Of a stretch of 64,000 bases of DNA, positions 50,130 through 59,049 are shown piece after piece (the first letter of the stretch is position 1; every line of letters begins with the position of its first letter). Under the pieces are notes generated by a model, which worked only from the letters and a program-made list of their open reading frames with translations, was not told the DNA's origin and ran no database searches. The stretch comes from an uncultured Roseateles sp. (GTDB lineage: Bacteria > Pseudomonadota > Gammaproteobacteria > Burkholderiales > Burkholderiaceae_C), in the NCBI RefSeq assembly GCF_913777145.1, contig NZ_CAJYPS010000029.1:17397-81396 (forward strand), in the 5' to 3' direction. The position numbers and the translations under genes were made by a program.

Positions 50130-52115
50130 TCAGCGCGCGTCGGCCTCGCCGCCCAGCAGCTTGAACATGGACACGGCCTGCACCAGCGTCTGCGCCTGAC
50201 CGCGCAGGCTGGTGGCCGCGGCGGCCATTTCCTCGACCAGCGCCGAGTTCTGCTGCGTGCTCTGGTCCATCTGCGCGACCGCGGTGCCCACCTCGCCCAC
50301 GCCGGTGGCCTGCTCCTGGCTGGCCTGGCTGATGCTGGTCATCACCTCGGTGACCTGGCGGATGCTGTCGCCCAGTTCGGCCATGGTCTGGCCGGCCTGG
50401 TCCACCAGCGTCGAGCCGGCTTCCACGCGCTCCACGCTGGCCGCGATCAGGGACTTGATCTCCTTGGCCGCGTCGGCGCTGCGCGCTGCGAGGCTGCGCA
50501 CCTCGGTGGCCACCACCGCAAAGCCGCGGCCCGCCTCGCCGGCCCGGGCCGACTCGACCGCCGCGTTCAGCGCCAGGATGTTGGTCTGGAAGGCCAGGCC
50601 GTCGATGATGGCCGTGATGTCGGCGATGCGGCGGCTGGAGGCGCTGATGTCCTTCATGGTGAGCGCGACCTGGCCCATCACCTCGCCGCTCTTCTGCGCC
50701 ACCTGCGAGGCCTGGCGGGCGCGCTGGTCGGCGTCCTGCGCGAAGCTGGCGTTCTCCTGCACGGTGGCGCCCAGTTGCTGCATGGCCGACGAGGTCTGCT
50801 CCAGCGCAGCGGCCTGGCTCTCGGTGCGGGTGGAGAGGTCCTGGTTGCCCTGCGCGATCTCCGAACTGGCCATGGCCAGGTTCTCGGAGTTGCGGCGCAC
50901 CGACTCCACCAGCGTTGTCAGGTTCACGCCCACCTGGTTGATCGCGCCGATCAGGCGGCCCACCTCGTCACCACGCTCGGAGTGCAGGCGCACTGTCAGG
51001 TCGCCGCCCGCGATGGCCTCGGCGGCCTGTTGCACCTGGCGCAGCGGCCGGCTCACCAGGCGGCGGATGGCAACGTAGGACAGGCCGGCGATCAGCACCA
51101 GCAGCGCCGCGGCCAGCGCCAGCACCATGTTGCGCACCTGGCGGGTGCCGGCGGTGAACTCGTCCACATAGCTGCCGCCGCAGATCAGCCAGTTCAGGTC
51201 GGCCACGGTGCGGAAGGCGACGATCTTGTCGCGCGGCTGGTTCTCCTTGAGCTCCTTGTTGATCCAGCCATAGGTCAGCAGGCCAGACTGGCGCTCCAGC
51301 ATCTGCTTCACGACCGGGGCACCGCTGGCGTCCTGGGTCTCCAGCAGCACGCTGCCCTCCTTGGCCGGGTGGACCAGGGCCGTGCCCAGCGTCTTGCCGG
51401 GCTTGGCGTCCAGCACGAAGAAGTAGCCGGTCTGGCCTATCTTCATGCGGCGTATGGTCTGCTTGATCTCGCCCATCAGCTTGGTGAAGTCCAGGCCCAC
51501 GAAGCGGATCGCGATCACGCGGCCGGACGCATCCATCACCGGGTCGTACTGGGTCATGTACTGGCGGCCGAACAGCGTGGCCGCGCCGACGAAGCGCTGG
51601 CCGCTGCTGACCGCCTTGTAGCCCGGGTGCTCGCGGTCCAGCAGCGTGCCGACCGCGCGCTCGCCCTGGTCGTTCTTGACCGAGGTGGTGACGCGCACGA
51701 AGTCATCGCCGCTGCGCACGAACAGCGTGGCGACCGAACCGGTCGCGGCGCTGAAGTCGTCCACCACCGAGAAGTCCAGGTTGACCGGCTTGCCGCGCAG
51801 CGCCAGCACCGGGGTGGCGCGGCCCTTGATGTCCACAGCGCCGGCGCCCAGTTCCAGCTCGCCATGCAAGCTGCTCTGGTAGGCCTGGGCCAGCGCGCCG
51901 GCGCGCTCCTTCAGGTCACGGGCCGAGGCGCTGATCATGTCGGTCAGCACCTCGGTCTGCATCTCCAGGTCCTGGGTGGACTCGGTCTCCACGGTGCGCG
52001 TGAAGGCCAGCGACACCAGCATGGCGAAGGCGCCCACGAGCAGGGCGGTCAGAAGGATGTTGGCGCCCGTCAACTGGGCGCCGAGACTGAGGCGGCGCAG
52101 TCGGCTGTAGGTCAT
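50130..52115 (-). CDS. Methyl-accepting chemotaxis protein with Cache sensor
   Basis: A 661-residue receptor. One membrane helix (ILLTALLVGAFAMLVSLAF), a large periplasmic Cache_3/Cache_2 sensor (about 40-330, with FVRSGDDFVRVTTSVK and KIGQTGYFFVLDA), a second helix, a HAMP domain, and the signalling domain with the hairpin tip [33 protein letters not shown]. No CheR-binding pentapeptide is seen at the end. ATG 52115 matches the signal-anchor start. An FNR-like box lies about 160 bases upstream, suggesting oxygen control. Confidence 0.94.
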   Translation of the reverse strand: MTYSRLRRLSLGAQLTGANILLTALLVGAFAMLVSLAFTRTVETESTQDLEMQTEVLTDMISASARDLKERAGALAQAYQSSLHGELELGAGAVDIKGRATPVLALRGKPVNLDFSVVDDFSAATGSVATLFVRSGDDFVRVTTSVKNDQGERAVGTLLDREHPGYKAVSSGQRFVGAATLFGRQYMTQYDPVMDASGRVIAIRFVGLDFTKLMGEIKQTIRRMKIGQTGYFFVLDAKPGKTLGTALVHPAKEGSVLLETQDASGAPVVKQMLERQSGLLTYGWINKELKENQPRDKIVAFRTVADLNWLICGGSYVDEFTAGTRQVRNMVLALAAALLVLIAGLSYVAIRRLVSRPLRQVQQAAEAIAGGDLTVRLHSERGDEVGRLIGAINQVGVNLTTLVESVRRNSENLAMASSEIAQGNQDLSTRTESQAAALEQTSSAMQQLGATVQENASFAQDADQRARQASQVAQKSGEVMGQVALTMKDISASSRRIADITAIIDGLAFQTNILALNAAVESARAGEAGRGFAVVATEVRSLAARSADAAKEIKSLIAASVERVEAGSTLVDQAGQTMAELGDSIRQVTEVMTSISQASQEQATGVGEVGTAVAQMDQSTQQNSALVEEMAAAATSLRGQAQTLVQAVSMFKLLGGEADAR

Positions 52116-52230
52116 GGCTGTGGGAGGTGACGCGTAAGAACCCTGCACCACCACGCAAGGCCGGCAGGCAGGAGGCGGGATTCACGCGGGGTCGTCAGAG
52201 GGACGCACCGCCCGGCAGGAACCCGGGACG

Positions 52231-52250
52231 ATTCACCTCGCAAGGTGAAT
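52231..52250. promoter_or_regulatory. Perfect 20-bp palindrome in chemoreceptor/tetR spacer
   Basis: ATTCACCT-CGCA-AGGTGAAT: 8-base perfect inverted arms. It lies 116-135 bases upstream of the chemoreceptor start and about 200 bases from tetR. It could be a TetR-type operator or a leader hairpin; sequence alone does not decide. Confidence 0.45.
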
Positions 52251-52272
52251 AAGTCAACTGACTGAATCATAT

Positions 52273-52286
52273 TTGACCCAGATCAA
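52273..52286. promoter_or_regulatory. FNR/ANR-like box
   Basis: TTGAC-CCAG-ATCAA matches the FNR consensus TTGAT-N4-ATCAA with one mismatch, and the symmetry extends two bases further each side (ATTTGAC / ATCAAAT). It lies in an unusually AT-rich spacer upstream of the minus-strand chemoreceptor gene. The rest of the 334-base spacer (52116-52449) shows no gene. Confidence 0.55.
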
Positions 52287-52449
52287 ATGACCCAAGCCAA
52301 CTACTTCACAGTCCTGCCCTGCGCCAATATCCATTGATAAGGGAGGCATGCAAAATTCTCATGAAACCCGCCAGCAAGGCTCGAGCGCCGGAGTCGACGC
52401 TGTCCGCCACCGGACAGCCCCAGTGATTCAGACGCTTTAATATCGCCTC

Positions 52450-53160
52450 ATGGACTCCGCGACGCTGCCCCCCGCGCCCGCGCCGACCCCGCCCGACGGG
52501 TTGGCCGCCATGACTGCGCCGGACCGGCTCAACCCCACCGCGCTGCACATCCTGGACGTGGCCGAACGCGAGTTCAGCCGCCACGGGCTGGAAAAGGTGT
52601 CGCTGCGCGAGCTGGGCGCGGCCAGCGGCCAGCGCAATGTGTCGGCGGTCAGCTACCACTTCGGCTCGCGCGAGGGCCTGCTGGGCGCGCTGCTGTCGCG
52701 CCGCATCGGCCAGCTCGACAGGATGCGCCAGCAGCGCCTGCAGCTGCTGGCCCGGCTGGACAAGGCTGGCGACCCGCATGCGGTGATAGGCGAGTCCTTC
52801 CGCGTGCTGGCCGACACGGTGCGCCACGAGGCCTGGGGGGCCGACTTCGTGCGCGTGCTCGCGCAGGTGCTGCTGCACCCGGAGCTGGACTTCCACGCGC
52901 TGGTGCCGGACACGCTCACCGGCGGCTACCGGCTCTCGATGACGTTGGTGCAGCCCGCACTGGCGCATCTGCCGGCGGCCACGCTGCAGGAGCGGCTGTC
53001 CCTGGCCTACCACCACGGCACCTACGTGCTGGCGATGTGGCTGCACACGCACGGCCCCGTGAGCCCGGCCAACGAGGCAGGCTACGAGGCCTTCGTCAGC
53101 GACACGGTGGACTTTCTGGTCGGTGGCGTGATGGCGCCGGTCTCGCGCCGCCCGGCCTGA
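52450..53160 (+). CDS. TetR-family transcriptional regulator
   Basis: A 236-residue repressor-like protein. The helix-turn-helix spans LHILDVAEREFSRHGLEKVSLRELGAASG and SAVSYHFGSREGLLGALLSRR; the C-terminal ligand domain (about 80-225) is alpha-helical and family-unspecific. It diverges from the chemoreceptor gene and converges on carbonic anhydrase and isovaleryl-CoA dehydrogenase genes. It could respond to acyl-CoA, but the sequence does not show this. A second start at Met21 is possible, as the first 20 residues are Pro/Ala-rich. Confidence 0.9.
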   Translation: MDSATLPPAPAPTPPDGLAAMTAPDRLNPTALHILDVAEREFSRHGLEKVSLRELGAASGQRNVSAVSYHFGSREGLLGALLSRRIGQLDRMRQQRLQLLARLDKAGDPHAVIGESFRVLADTVRHEAWGADFVRVLAQVLLHPELDFHALVPDTLTGGYRLSMTLVQPALAHLPAATLQERLSLAYHHGTYVLAMWLHTHGPVSPANEAGYEAFVSDTVDFLVGGVMAPVSRRPA

Positions 53161-53175
53161 GCCGGGCGCCGGCCC

Positions 53176-53844
53176 TCAGGGCTCGTAGCGCAGCTTGACC
53201 TTGGCCAGCGCCCGCTTGAACGCGGGCTCGACCGTATCCGCGCTGGCAGCGGTGATCTGCAGGTCTTCCAACAGGCCGTTGTGCAGGCCGTAAACCCAGC
53301 CATGCACCACCACCTCCTGGCCGCGCGCCCAGGCGTCCTGGACCACGGTGGTGCGGCAGGCATTGCGCGCCTGCTCCAGCACATTGAGCTCGCACAGCGC
53401 ATTGACGCGCTGGCCCACCGGCAGGCTCATCAGCCAGTCCTGGTGGTCGTTGCGCACGTCCTGCACATGGCGTATCCAGTTGGACACCAGGCCCACGCGC
53501 GAATCGTTCAGCGCAGCCTGCACCCCACCGCAGTTGCTGTGGCCCACGATGATGATGTGCTTGACCTTGAGGTGGTCCACCGCGAACTGCATCACCGACA
53601 GGCAGTTCAGGTCGGAGTGCACCACCACGTTGGCCACGTTGCGGTGCACGAACAGCTCGCCCGGCAGCAGGTCCACCAGTTCGTTGGCCGGCACGCGGCT
53701 GTCGGCACAGCCTATCCAGAGGTATTGCGGCGTCTGCTGCTTCAGCAAGCGTGAGAAGAAGCCGGGTTCGCGCTGCTCGGTGTCGCCGGCCCAACGCTTG
53801 TTGTTGTCCAGCAGGTCCTGCAGGTCGTTCGGGGAGGTGCTCAT
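53176..53844 (-). CDS. can: Beta-class carbonic anhydrase
   Basis: A 222-residue cytoplasmic zinc enzyme interconverting CO2 and bicarbonate. The zinc ligands are Cys46 (IGCADSR, with the Asp48/Arg50 dyad), His102 and Cys105 (GHSNCGG). The segment FVHRNVANVV is typical of the Can type. It lies 50 bases downstream of the isovaleryl-CoA dehydrogenase gene, on the same strand. Leucine degradation uses biotin-dependent methylcrotonyl-CoA carboxylase, so bicarbonate supply would make sense of the pairing; this is inference. Confidence 0.95.
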   Translation of the reverse strand: MSTSPNDLQDLLDNNKRWAGDTEQREPGFFSRLLKQQTPQYLWIGCADSRVPANELVDLLPGELFVHRNVANVVVHSDLNCLSVMQFAVDHLKVKHIIIVGHSNCGGVQAALNDSRVGLVSNWIRHVQDVRNDHQDWLMSLPVGQRVNALCELNVLEQARNACRTTVVQDAWARGQEVVVHGWVYGLHNGLLEDLQITAASADTVEPAFKRALAKVKLRYEP

Positions 53845-53894
53845 GCCCGCATTGTCCACCGCCCCCCGCGAACCGGCCCGGCGCGGGCCGGGGC

Positions 53895-55073
53895 TTACAT
53901 CGTCTCGGCGAACAGCTCGCGCCCTATCAGCATGCGGCGGATCTCGCTGGTGCCCGCGCCGATCTCGTAGAGCTTGGCGTCGCGCCACAGGCGGCCCAGC
54001 GGGTACTCGTTGATGTAGCCGTTGCCGCCGAAGATCTGCACGCCCTCGCCCGCCATCCAGGTGGCCTTCTCGGCGGTCCACAGGATCACGCTGGCGCAGT
54101 CCTTGCGCACCTGGCGCACATGCTCGGCCCCGAGCATGTCCAGGTTCTTGGCCACCGTGTAGGCGAAGCTGCGCGCCGCCTGCAGCACGGTGTACATGTC
54201 GGCCACCTTGCCCTGGATGAGCTGGAACTCGCCGATGCTCTGGCCGAACTGCTTGCGGTCGTGGATGTAGGGGATCACGTTGTCCATGACCGCCTGCATG
54301 ATGCCCAGCGGGCCGCCGGACAGCACCGCGCGCTCGTAGTCCAGGCCCGACATCAGCACCTTGGCGCCGTTGTTCACACCGCCCAGCACATTCTCGGCCG
54401 GCACCTCCACGTTCTGGAACACCAGCTCGCCGGTGTGCGAGCCGCGCATGCCCAGCTTGTCGAGCTTCTGCGCGATGGAGAAGCCCGGCATGCCCTTCTC
54501 GATCAGGAAGGCGGTCACGCCGCGTGCGCCCAGCTCGGGCTCGGTCTTGGCATAGACCACCAGCGTGTCGGCGTCGGGGCCGTTGGTGATCCACATCTTG
54601 GTGCCGTTGAGCAGGTAGTAGCCGCCCTTGTCCTCGGCGCGCAGCTTCATGCTGATCACGTCCGAGCCGGCGCCCGGCTCACTCATCGCGAGCGCCCCCA
54701 CATGCTCGCCGGAGATCAGCTTGGGCAGGTACTTGGCCTTCTGCGCCTCGTTGCCGTTGCGCTTGATCTGGTTCACGCACAGATTGCTGTGCGCACCGTA
54801 GGACAGGCCCACCGACGCGCTGGCGCGGCTGATCTCCTCCATCGCGATCATGTGGGCCAGATAGCCCATGTTGGCGCCGCCGTACTGCTCGGGCACCGTG
54901 ATGCCCAGCACCCCCAGCTCGCCCATCTTGCGCCACAGGTCCATGGGGAACTGATCGCTGCGGTCGATCTCGGCCGCACGCGGAGCGATCTCCTGTTGCG
55001 CAAATGCGGCTACCGCATCGCGCAGCGCGTCGATATCCTCGCCGAGTAGGTGATTCAGGCCGGGCAGATTCAT
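53895..55073 (-). CDS. liuA: Isovaleryl-CoA dehydrogenase
   Basis: A 392-residue FAD enzyme oxidising isovaleryl-CoA to 3-methylcrotonyl-CoA in leucine degradation. The diagnostic feature is the base glutamate in [15 protein letters not shown], as in human IVD Glu254, while the usual acyl-CoA dehydrogenase position reads [13 protein letters not shown]. It also has [12 protein letters not shown] and [10 protein letters not shown] ribosome-binding site AGGAGA precedes ATG 55073. Operator B (TTGACGT-AA-ACGTCAA) lies 42 bases upstream. The other liu genes are not in the window. Confidence 0.95.
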   Translation of the reverse strand: MNLPGLNHLLGEDIDALRDAVAAFAQQEIAPRAAEIDRSDQFPMDLWRKMGELGVLGITVPEQYGGANMGYLAHMIAMEEISRASASVGLSYGAHSNLCVNQIKRNGNEAQKAKYLPKLISGEHVGALAMSEPGAGSDVISMKLRAEDKGGYYLLNGTKMWITNGPDADTLVVYAKTEPELGARGVTAFLIEKGMPGFSIAQKLDKLGMRGSHTGELVFQNVEVPAENVLGGVNNGAKVLMSGLDYERAVLSGGPLGIMQAVMDNVIPYIHDRKQFGQSIGEFQLIQGKVADMYTVLQAARSFAYTVAKNLDMLGAEHVRQVRKDCASVILWTAEKATWMAGEGVQIFGGNGYINEYPLGRLWRDAKLYEIGAGTSEIRRMLIGRELFAETM

Positions 55074-55114
55074 GATGTCTCCTGGGTCAGGCGCAAGACC
55101 TGGCTCGCTTCTAA

Positions 55115-55130
55115 TTGACGTAAACGTCAA
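55115..55130. promoter_or_regulatory. LiuR-like palindromic operator B (liuA / chemoreceptor spacer)
   Basis: TTGACGT-AA-ACGTCAA, identical arms to operators A and C. It is 42 bases upstream of the liuA start and 37 bases before the divergent chemoreceptor start. Confidence 0.8.
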
Positions 55131-55166
55131 CTGTAGTCCAAGCCCGGCGCCCATGGAGGTGTGTGC

Positions 55167-56732
55167 ATGTTGAACCGTCTCAGCTTCAAGCGGCGCGTCG
55201 CGCTGCTGCTCGCCGTGGCCATGCTGGGCATCGTCGTGCTGGTCGCGATCAATGCCTTCAAGAGCTACCAGGACATCCTGGACGCGCGGCGGGAGCTGCT
55301 GAAATCCGCCGTGCAGTCGGTGGCCAATCAGGTACAGGCCCAGCAGCAGCAGGCGGCCGAGGGCAAGCTCGCGCAGGACGCCGCCCAGGCCGCGGCGCGC
55401 GAGGCGGTGCGCAGCGCCCGCTTCGGCGGCGCCGACGGCCGCACCGAATACTTCTACGCCTGGACGCTGGACGGCGTGGGCGTGATGCACCCGATGAAGC
55501 CCGAGTGGGCCGGCCAGAACATGGCGGACAAGCTGGTGGACGGCAAGGGCCGCAAGACGCTGCAGGACATGACGGCCGGCGTGCGCCGCTCGGCCAACGG
55601 CCAGGCCTTCGTCGACACCGACTTCGCCCGCCCCGGCGGCGGAGAGCCCGTGCCCAAGCTGCAGTACGTGGTGGGCATCCCGGGGTGGAACTGGCTGGTG
55701 GGGTCAGGTCTGTACATGGACGACATCCGCGCGCTGGTGTGGCGCTCGGCGCTGCAGCAGATCGGCGTGGGCCTGGCGGTGCTGGCCGCGGTCACGCTGC
55801 TGGGGCTGGCGATCGCGCGCAGCGTGCTGGCCCAGCTGGGCGGCGAGCCGCGCGACGCGATGGCCGCGATGCAGGCCATCGCCGCCGGCGACCTGTGCGT
55901 GCAGCTGCGGGCCAGCTCGCCGCAAAGCCTGATGGGTCAGATGCAGGCAATGGCGGACGGGCTGAAGGCCACGGTCAGCCAGGTGCGCGCATCGGTCGAA
56001 TCCATCACCACCGCGGCCGGCGAGATCGCCCAGGGCAATCACGACCTGTCGGCCCGTACCGAGCAGTCGGCGTCCAGCCTGCAGCAGACCGCCAGCTCCA
56101 TGGAGCAGATGAGCGGCACCGTGGCGCAGTCCGCCGACACCGCCCACCAGGCCAACCAGCTGGCGGTCAGCGCCGCCGAGGCCGCGCAGCGCGGGGGCCA
56201 GGTCGTGACCCAGGTCACCCACAGCATGCGCGAGATCAGCGACAGCTCGCGGCGCATCAACGACATCATCGGCACCATCGATGGCATCGCGTTCCAGACC
56301 AATATCCTGGCGCTGAACGCGGCCGTGGAGGCGGCGCGTGCCGGCGAGCAGGGCCGCGGCTTTGCGGTGGTGGCCGGCGAGGTGCGCACGCTGGCCCAGC
56401 GCTCGGCCGCCGCGGCCAAGGAGATCAAGACGCTGATCGGCACCTCGGTCGGCCAGGTGCAGCAGGGCGAGGGCCTGGTCGACCAGACCAGCGTCGCGAT
56501 GCAGGACATCGTCGCCAGCGTGAAGCGCGTGGCCGACCTGATCGGCGAGATCGCGGCGGCCGCGGGCGAGCAGCGCGACGGCATCCACCAGGTCAACCAG
56601 GCGGTCACGCAACTGGATCAGATGACCCAGCAGAACGCCGCGCTGGTGGAGGAGTCGGCCGCGGCCGCCCAGTCCATGAAGGAGCAGGCGCTGAAGCTGG
56701 CCGACGCGGTCAGCGTGTTCCGCCTTAGCTGA
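55167..56732 (+). CDS. Methyl-accepting chemotaxis protein with single Cache_2 domain
   Basis: A 521-residue receptor. The first membrane helix ([20 protein letters not shown]) is followed by an sCache_2 periplasmic sensor (about 30-190; [23 protein letters not shown] is its core), a second helix, a short HAMP-like stretch and a signalling domain with tip [31 protein letters not shown]. sCache_2 often binds small carboxylates. The ATG at 55167 has a GGAGG site; a GTG lies two codons upstream. Operator B is shared with liuA, so its expression may follow branched-chain acyl-CoA. It contains a perfect copy of the 12-bp word. Confidence 0.93.
   Translation: MLNRLSFKRRVALLLAVAMLGIVVLVAINAFKSYQDILDARRELLKSAVQSVANQVQAQQQQAAEGKLAQDAAQAAAREAVRSARFGGADGRTEYFYAWTLDGVGVMHPMKPEWAGQNMADKLVDGKGRKTLQDMTAGVRRSANGQAFVDTDFARPGGGEPVPKLQYVVGIPGWNWLVGSGLYMDDIRALVWRSALQQIGVGLAVLAAVTLLGLAIARSVLAQLGGEPRDAMAAMQAIAAGDLCVQLRASSPQSLMGQMQAMADGLKATVSQVRASVESITTAAGEIAQGNHDLSARTEQSASSLQQTASSMEQMSGTVAQSADTAHQANQLAVSAAEAAQRGGQVVTQVTHSMREISDSSRRINDIIGTIDGIAFQTNILALNAAVEAARAGEQGRGFAVVAGEVRTLAQRSAAAAKEIKTLIGTSVGQVQQGEGLVDQTSVAMQDIVASVKRVADLIGEIAAAAGEQRDGIHQVNQAVTQLDQMTQQNAALVEESAAAAQSMKEQALKLADAVSVFRLS
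55700..55711 (-). repeat. Dispersed 12-bp word AGACCTGACCCC, copy 4
   Basis: A perfect copy (GGGGTCAGGTCT on the plus strand) inside the chemoreceptor gene, encoding part of VGSGLY in the Cache domain. GGGTCAGGTC is not forced by the protein sequence, since all these codons have alternatives. Confidence 0.55.
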
Positions 56733-57615
56733 GGCCGCGCGTGGGCAGCAGGCGCTTGAGCAGCGGGTGGCCCACGCGGCGCTCGGTGCCTATCGCGAAA
56801 TAGGGCTCCACCACGCCCTCGCAAGGGCCCACGCAGGCCAGGCCGTAGCGCTCCAGCAGCTTGTGCTGCATGCGCTCGGACGCCGGGAACACGCCCATGC
56901 CGGCCGCGCCGAAGGTGGCCAGCAGCGCGCTGTCCTCGAACTCGCCGGCGATGCGCGGGCGCAGGCCGCGCGCTTCCAGCCAGGCCTCCAGCGGCGCACG
57001 CACCGCCGCATGCGAGGTGGGCAGCAGCAGCGGCACCTCGGCCAGTGATTGCGGGAAGTTCTGCTGCGCGGCCTCGGCCCAGCGCGGCGCCGCGAACCAG
57101 GCCAGCGGCGAATGCCCCAGCTCGTGGCTGTAGACCCGCAGATTGGGATTGGCCGGCGCCGGGCGGTCGGCCAGCACCACGTCCAGCCGGTGCAGCGCCA
57201 GCTCACCCAGCAGATCGTCGAACTCGCCCTCGTGGCACAGCAGCCGCAGGCGCGGCGTGTCCAGCACCGGCGCCAGCAGGTCCAGCACCTCCAGCTTGGA
57301 CAGGCCGTCCGAGATGCCCACCGCCAGCCGCACCGTGGCCGTGCTGCCCACATCGCGCACGCGCTCGGGCAGGGCCTCGCCCAGCTCGAAGATGCGCTCG
57401 GCCTGGGTCAGCGCCACCCGGCCGGCGTCGGTCAGCGTGAGGCCACGGCCGGCCGGCTTCAGCAGCGCCGCGCCCAGCGCCTGCTCCAGCTCCTTGACCT
57501 GGGTGGACACGGTCTGCACCGACAGGCCCAGGCGCTCGGCCGCCTTGGTCAGGCTGCCCTCCTTGGCCACGGCCCAGAAGTAGTAGAGGTGTCGGTAGCT
57601 GAAGGCCAGGCTCAT
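56725..57615 (-). CDS. LysR-family regulator, NhaR-like
   Basis: A 296-residue regulator. The helix-turn-helix region [40 protein letters not shown] matches the NhaR subgroup, whose start (xNYxHLxYFWxVAKEG) is distinctive. The effector domain includes [20 protein letters not shown] and [24 protein letters not shown]. coli NhaR activates the Na+/H+ antiporter gene nhaA and pgaABCD; no antiporter is present here. Divergent from the YccA gene by 100 bases. It overlaps the chemoreceptor 3' end by 8 bases (convergent). Confidence 0.9.
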   Translation of the reverse strand: MSLAFSYRHLYYFWAVAKEGSLTKAAERLGLSVQTVSTQVKELEQALGAALLKPAGRGLTLTDAGRVALTQAERIFELGEALPERVRDVGSTATVRLAVGISDGLSKLEVLDLLAPVLDTPRLRLLCHEGEFDDLLGELALHRLDVVLADRPAPANPNLRVYSHELGHSPLAWFAAPRWAEAAQQNFPQSLAEVPLLLPTSHAAVRAPLEAWLEARGLRPRIAGEFEDSALLATFGAAGMGVFPASERMQHKLLERYGLACVGPCEGVVEPYFAIGTERRVGHPLLKRLLPTRGLS

Positions 57616-57715
57616 ATTCAGTCTTGGGCTGATCGTCTCTTCCTGATTTTCCGCTTTTTTCTACATGACGCCAGCCCTAGGCTGTCGCTCCCTTTCCCTC
57701 CTTCAGGAGATCATC

Positions 57716-58399
57716 ATGTCCGTCACCACCTCGTCCACCCCGGTCACCGTGCTGCGGTCCGGGGCACTCGACCGCGTCGGACAGCAGCGCGTGCTGCGCA
57801 ACACCTACGCGCTGCTGGCCATGACGCTGCTGTTCAGCGCCGGCGTCGCAGGCGCCGCGGTCGCCTTCAAGCTGCCGGCTCCCGGCCTCATCCTGACCCT
57901 GGTGGGCTATTTCGGCCTGCTGTTCGGCATCCACAAGCTGCAGAACCGCGGCGCGGCCGTGGGCCTGGTGTTCGCGCTGACCGGTTTCATGGGCTGGACG
58001 CTGGCTCCGATGCTGAGCCGCTACCTGGCCCTGCCCGGCGGCGGACAGACCGTGATGCTGGCGCTGGGTGCCACCGGCGCGGTCTTCCTGGGTCTGTCGG
58101 CCTGGGTGCTGACCACGCGTCGCGACTTCAGCTGGATGGGCGGCTTCCTGTTCGCCGGCATGATCGTCGCGCTGGTGGCAGGTCTTGCGTCCGTGTTCCT
58201 GCAGATCCCGGCGCTGGCGCTGACCGTGTCGGCCGTCGTGGCCCTGCTGTCGGCCGGCATGATGCTGTTCGAGACCAGCCGCATCGTGAACGGCGGTGAG
58301 ACCAACTACGTGCTGGCCACGGTCAGCCTGTACGTGTCCATCTACAACCTGTTCACCAGCCTGCTGAGCCTGTTCGGTTTCGCCAGCAACGACGACTGA
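57716..58399 (+). CDS. Bax inhibitor-1/YccA family membrane protein
   Basis: A 227-residue inner-membrane protein with seven hydrophobic segments. The start of the family domain is VLRNTYALLAMTLLFSAGVAGAAVAF, and the end is TNYVLATVSLYVSIYNLFTSLLSLFGFASNDD, which is strongly conserved in bacterial members. E. coli YccA modulates FtsH proteolysis; other members leak calcium in a pH-dependent way. A GGAG site precedes ATG 57716. The exoD-like gene starts 17 bases downstream. Confidence 0.95.
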   Translation: MSVTTSSTPVTVLRSGALDRVGQQRVLRNTYALLAMTLLFSAGVAGAAVAFKLPAPGLILTLVGYFGLLFGIHKLQNRGAAVGLVFALTGFMGWTLAPMLSRYLALPGGGQTVMLALGATGAVFLGLSAWVLTTRRDFSWMGGFLFAGMIVALVAGLASVFLQIPALALTVSAVVALLSAGMMLFETSRIVNGGETNYVLATVSLYVSIYNLFTSLLSLFGFASNDD

Positions 58400-58416
58400 A
58401 CCCGGACCGGCCCGCG

Positions 58417-59016
58417 ATGAAGCTGCAGGAACTGGCGGGCCGGCTGCGCGATGCAGCCGGCGAGCTGCCGCCGGGCCCGGTGTCGCTGGGCACGCTGGCC
58501 GAAGCCCATGGCGGCGCCTGGCAGGCCAGCCTGCTGCTGCTGATGTCGGCGCCCTGCCTGCTGCCCATCCCGGGCGTGGGCACGGTGCTCAGCCTGGGGC
58601 TGGCACTGCTGGGCCTGCTGCTGTGGCGACCGCCCCAGACCGAGCTGCCGGCGCGCATCGCACGCCTGGCCCTGCCCCGAGAGGGCGCGGCGCGCAGCCT
58701 CTCGCTGCTGGCGCGCTGCTACGAACTCACCCACCGCGTCAGCCGCCCCCGGCTGGCGGCGCTGGCCGGCCCGGCGGCCCGCTGGTGGCTGGCCCCGCTG
58801 ACGCTGGCCATGGCAGGACTGATCTTCCTGCCCATTCCCTTCGGCAACCTGCTGCCGGCCCTGACGCTGATGCTGGCCGGCCTGGCGCTGGCGGCCCGCG
58901 ACGGTCTGCTGATGCTGGGCGCTCTAGGCCTGGGCGCCGGCGCGCTGGCCAGCTCGGCCGCGTTGGTCCTGCTGGGCTGGCAGGCGGGGGCGACGCTGCT
59001 GGGCTTCAGCGCCTGA
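58417..59016 (+). CDS. ExoD family membrane protein
   Basis: A 199-residue protein with about four membrane segments. Family markers are VSLGTLAEAHGGAWQASLLLLMSAPCLLPIPGVGTVLSLGLALLG and the later WWLAPLTLAMAGLIFLPIPFGNLLPAL. ExoD was first linked to exopolysaccharide synthesis and alkaline tolerance in Sinorhizobium, but its biochemical role is unknown. It is in one unit with the YccA-like gene, both membrane stress-type proteins. Confidence 0.88.
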   Translation: MKLQELAGRLRDAAGELPPGPVSLGTLAEAHGGAWQASLLLLMSAPCLLPIPGVGTVLSLGLALLGLLLWRPPQTELPARIARLALPREGAARSLSLLARCYELTHRVSRPRLAALAGPAARWWLAPLTLAMAGLIFLPIPFGNLLPALTLMLAGLALAARDGLLMLGALGLGAGALASSAALVLLGWQAGATLLGFSA

Positions 59017-59049
59017 AGCCCCCGCCCCCTCTGTCCGGCTCAATCGGCC

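Noticed and set aside
53845..54594. In-frame extension of carbonic anhydrase to 472 residues
   Set aside because: The upstream part runs within the isovaleryl-CoA dehydrogenase gene in a shifted frame; the enzyme starts at MSTSPNDL.
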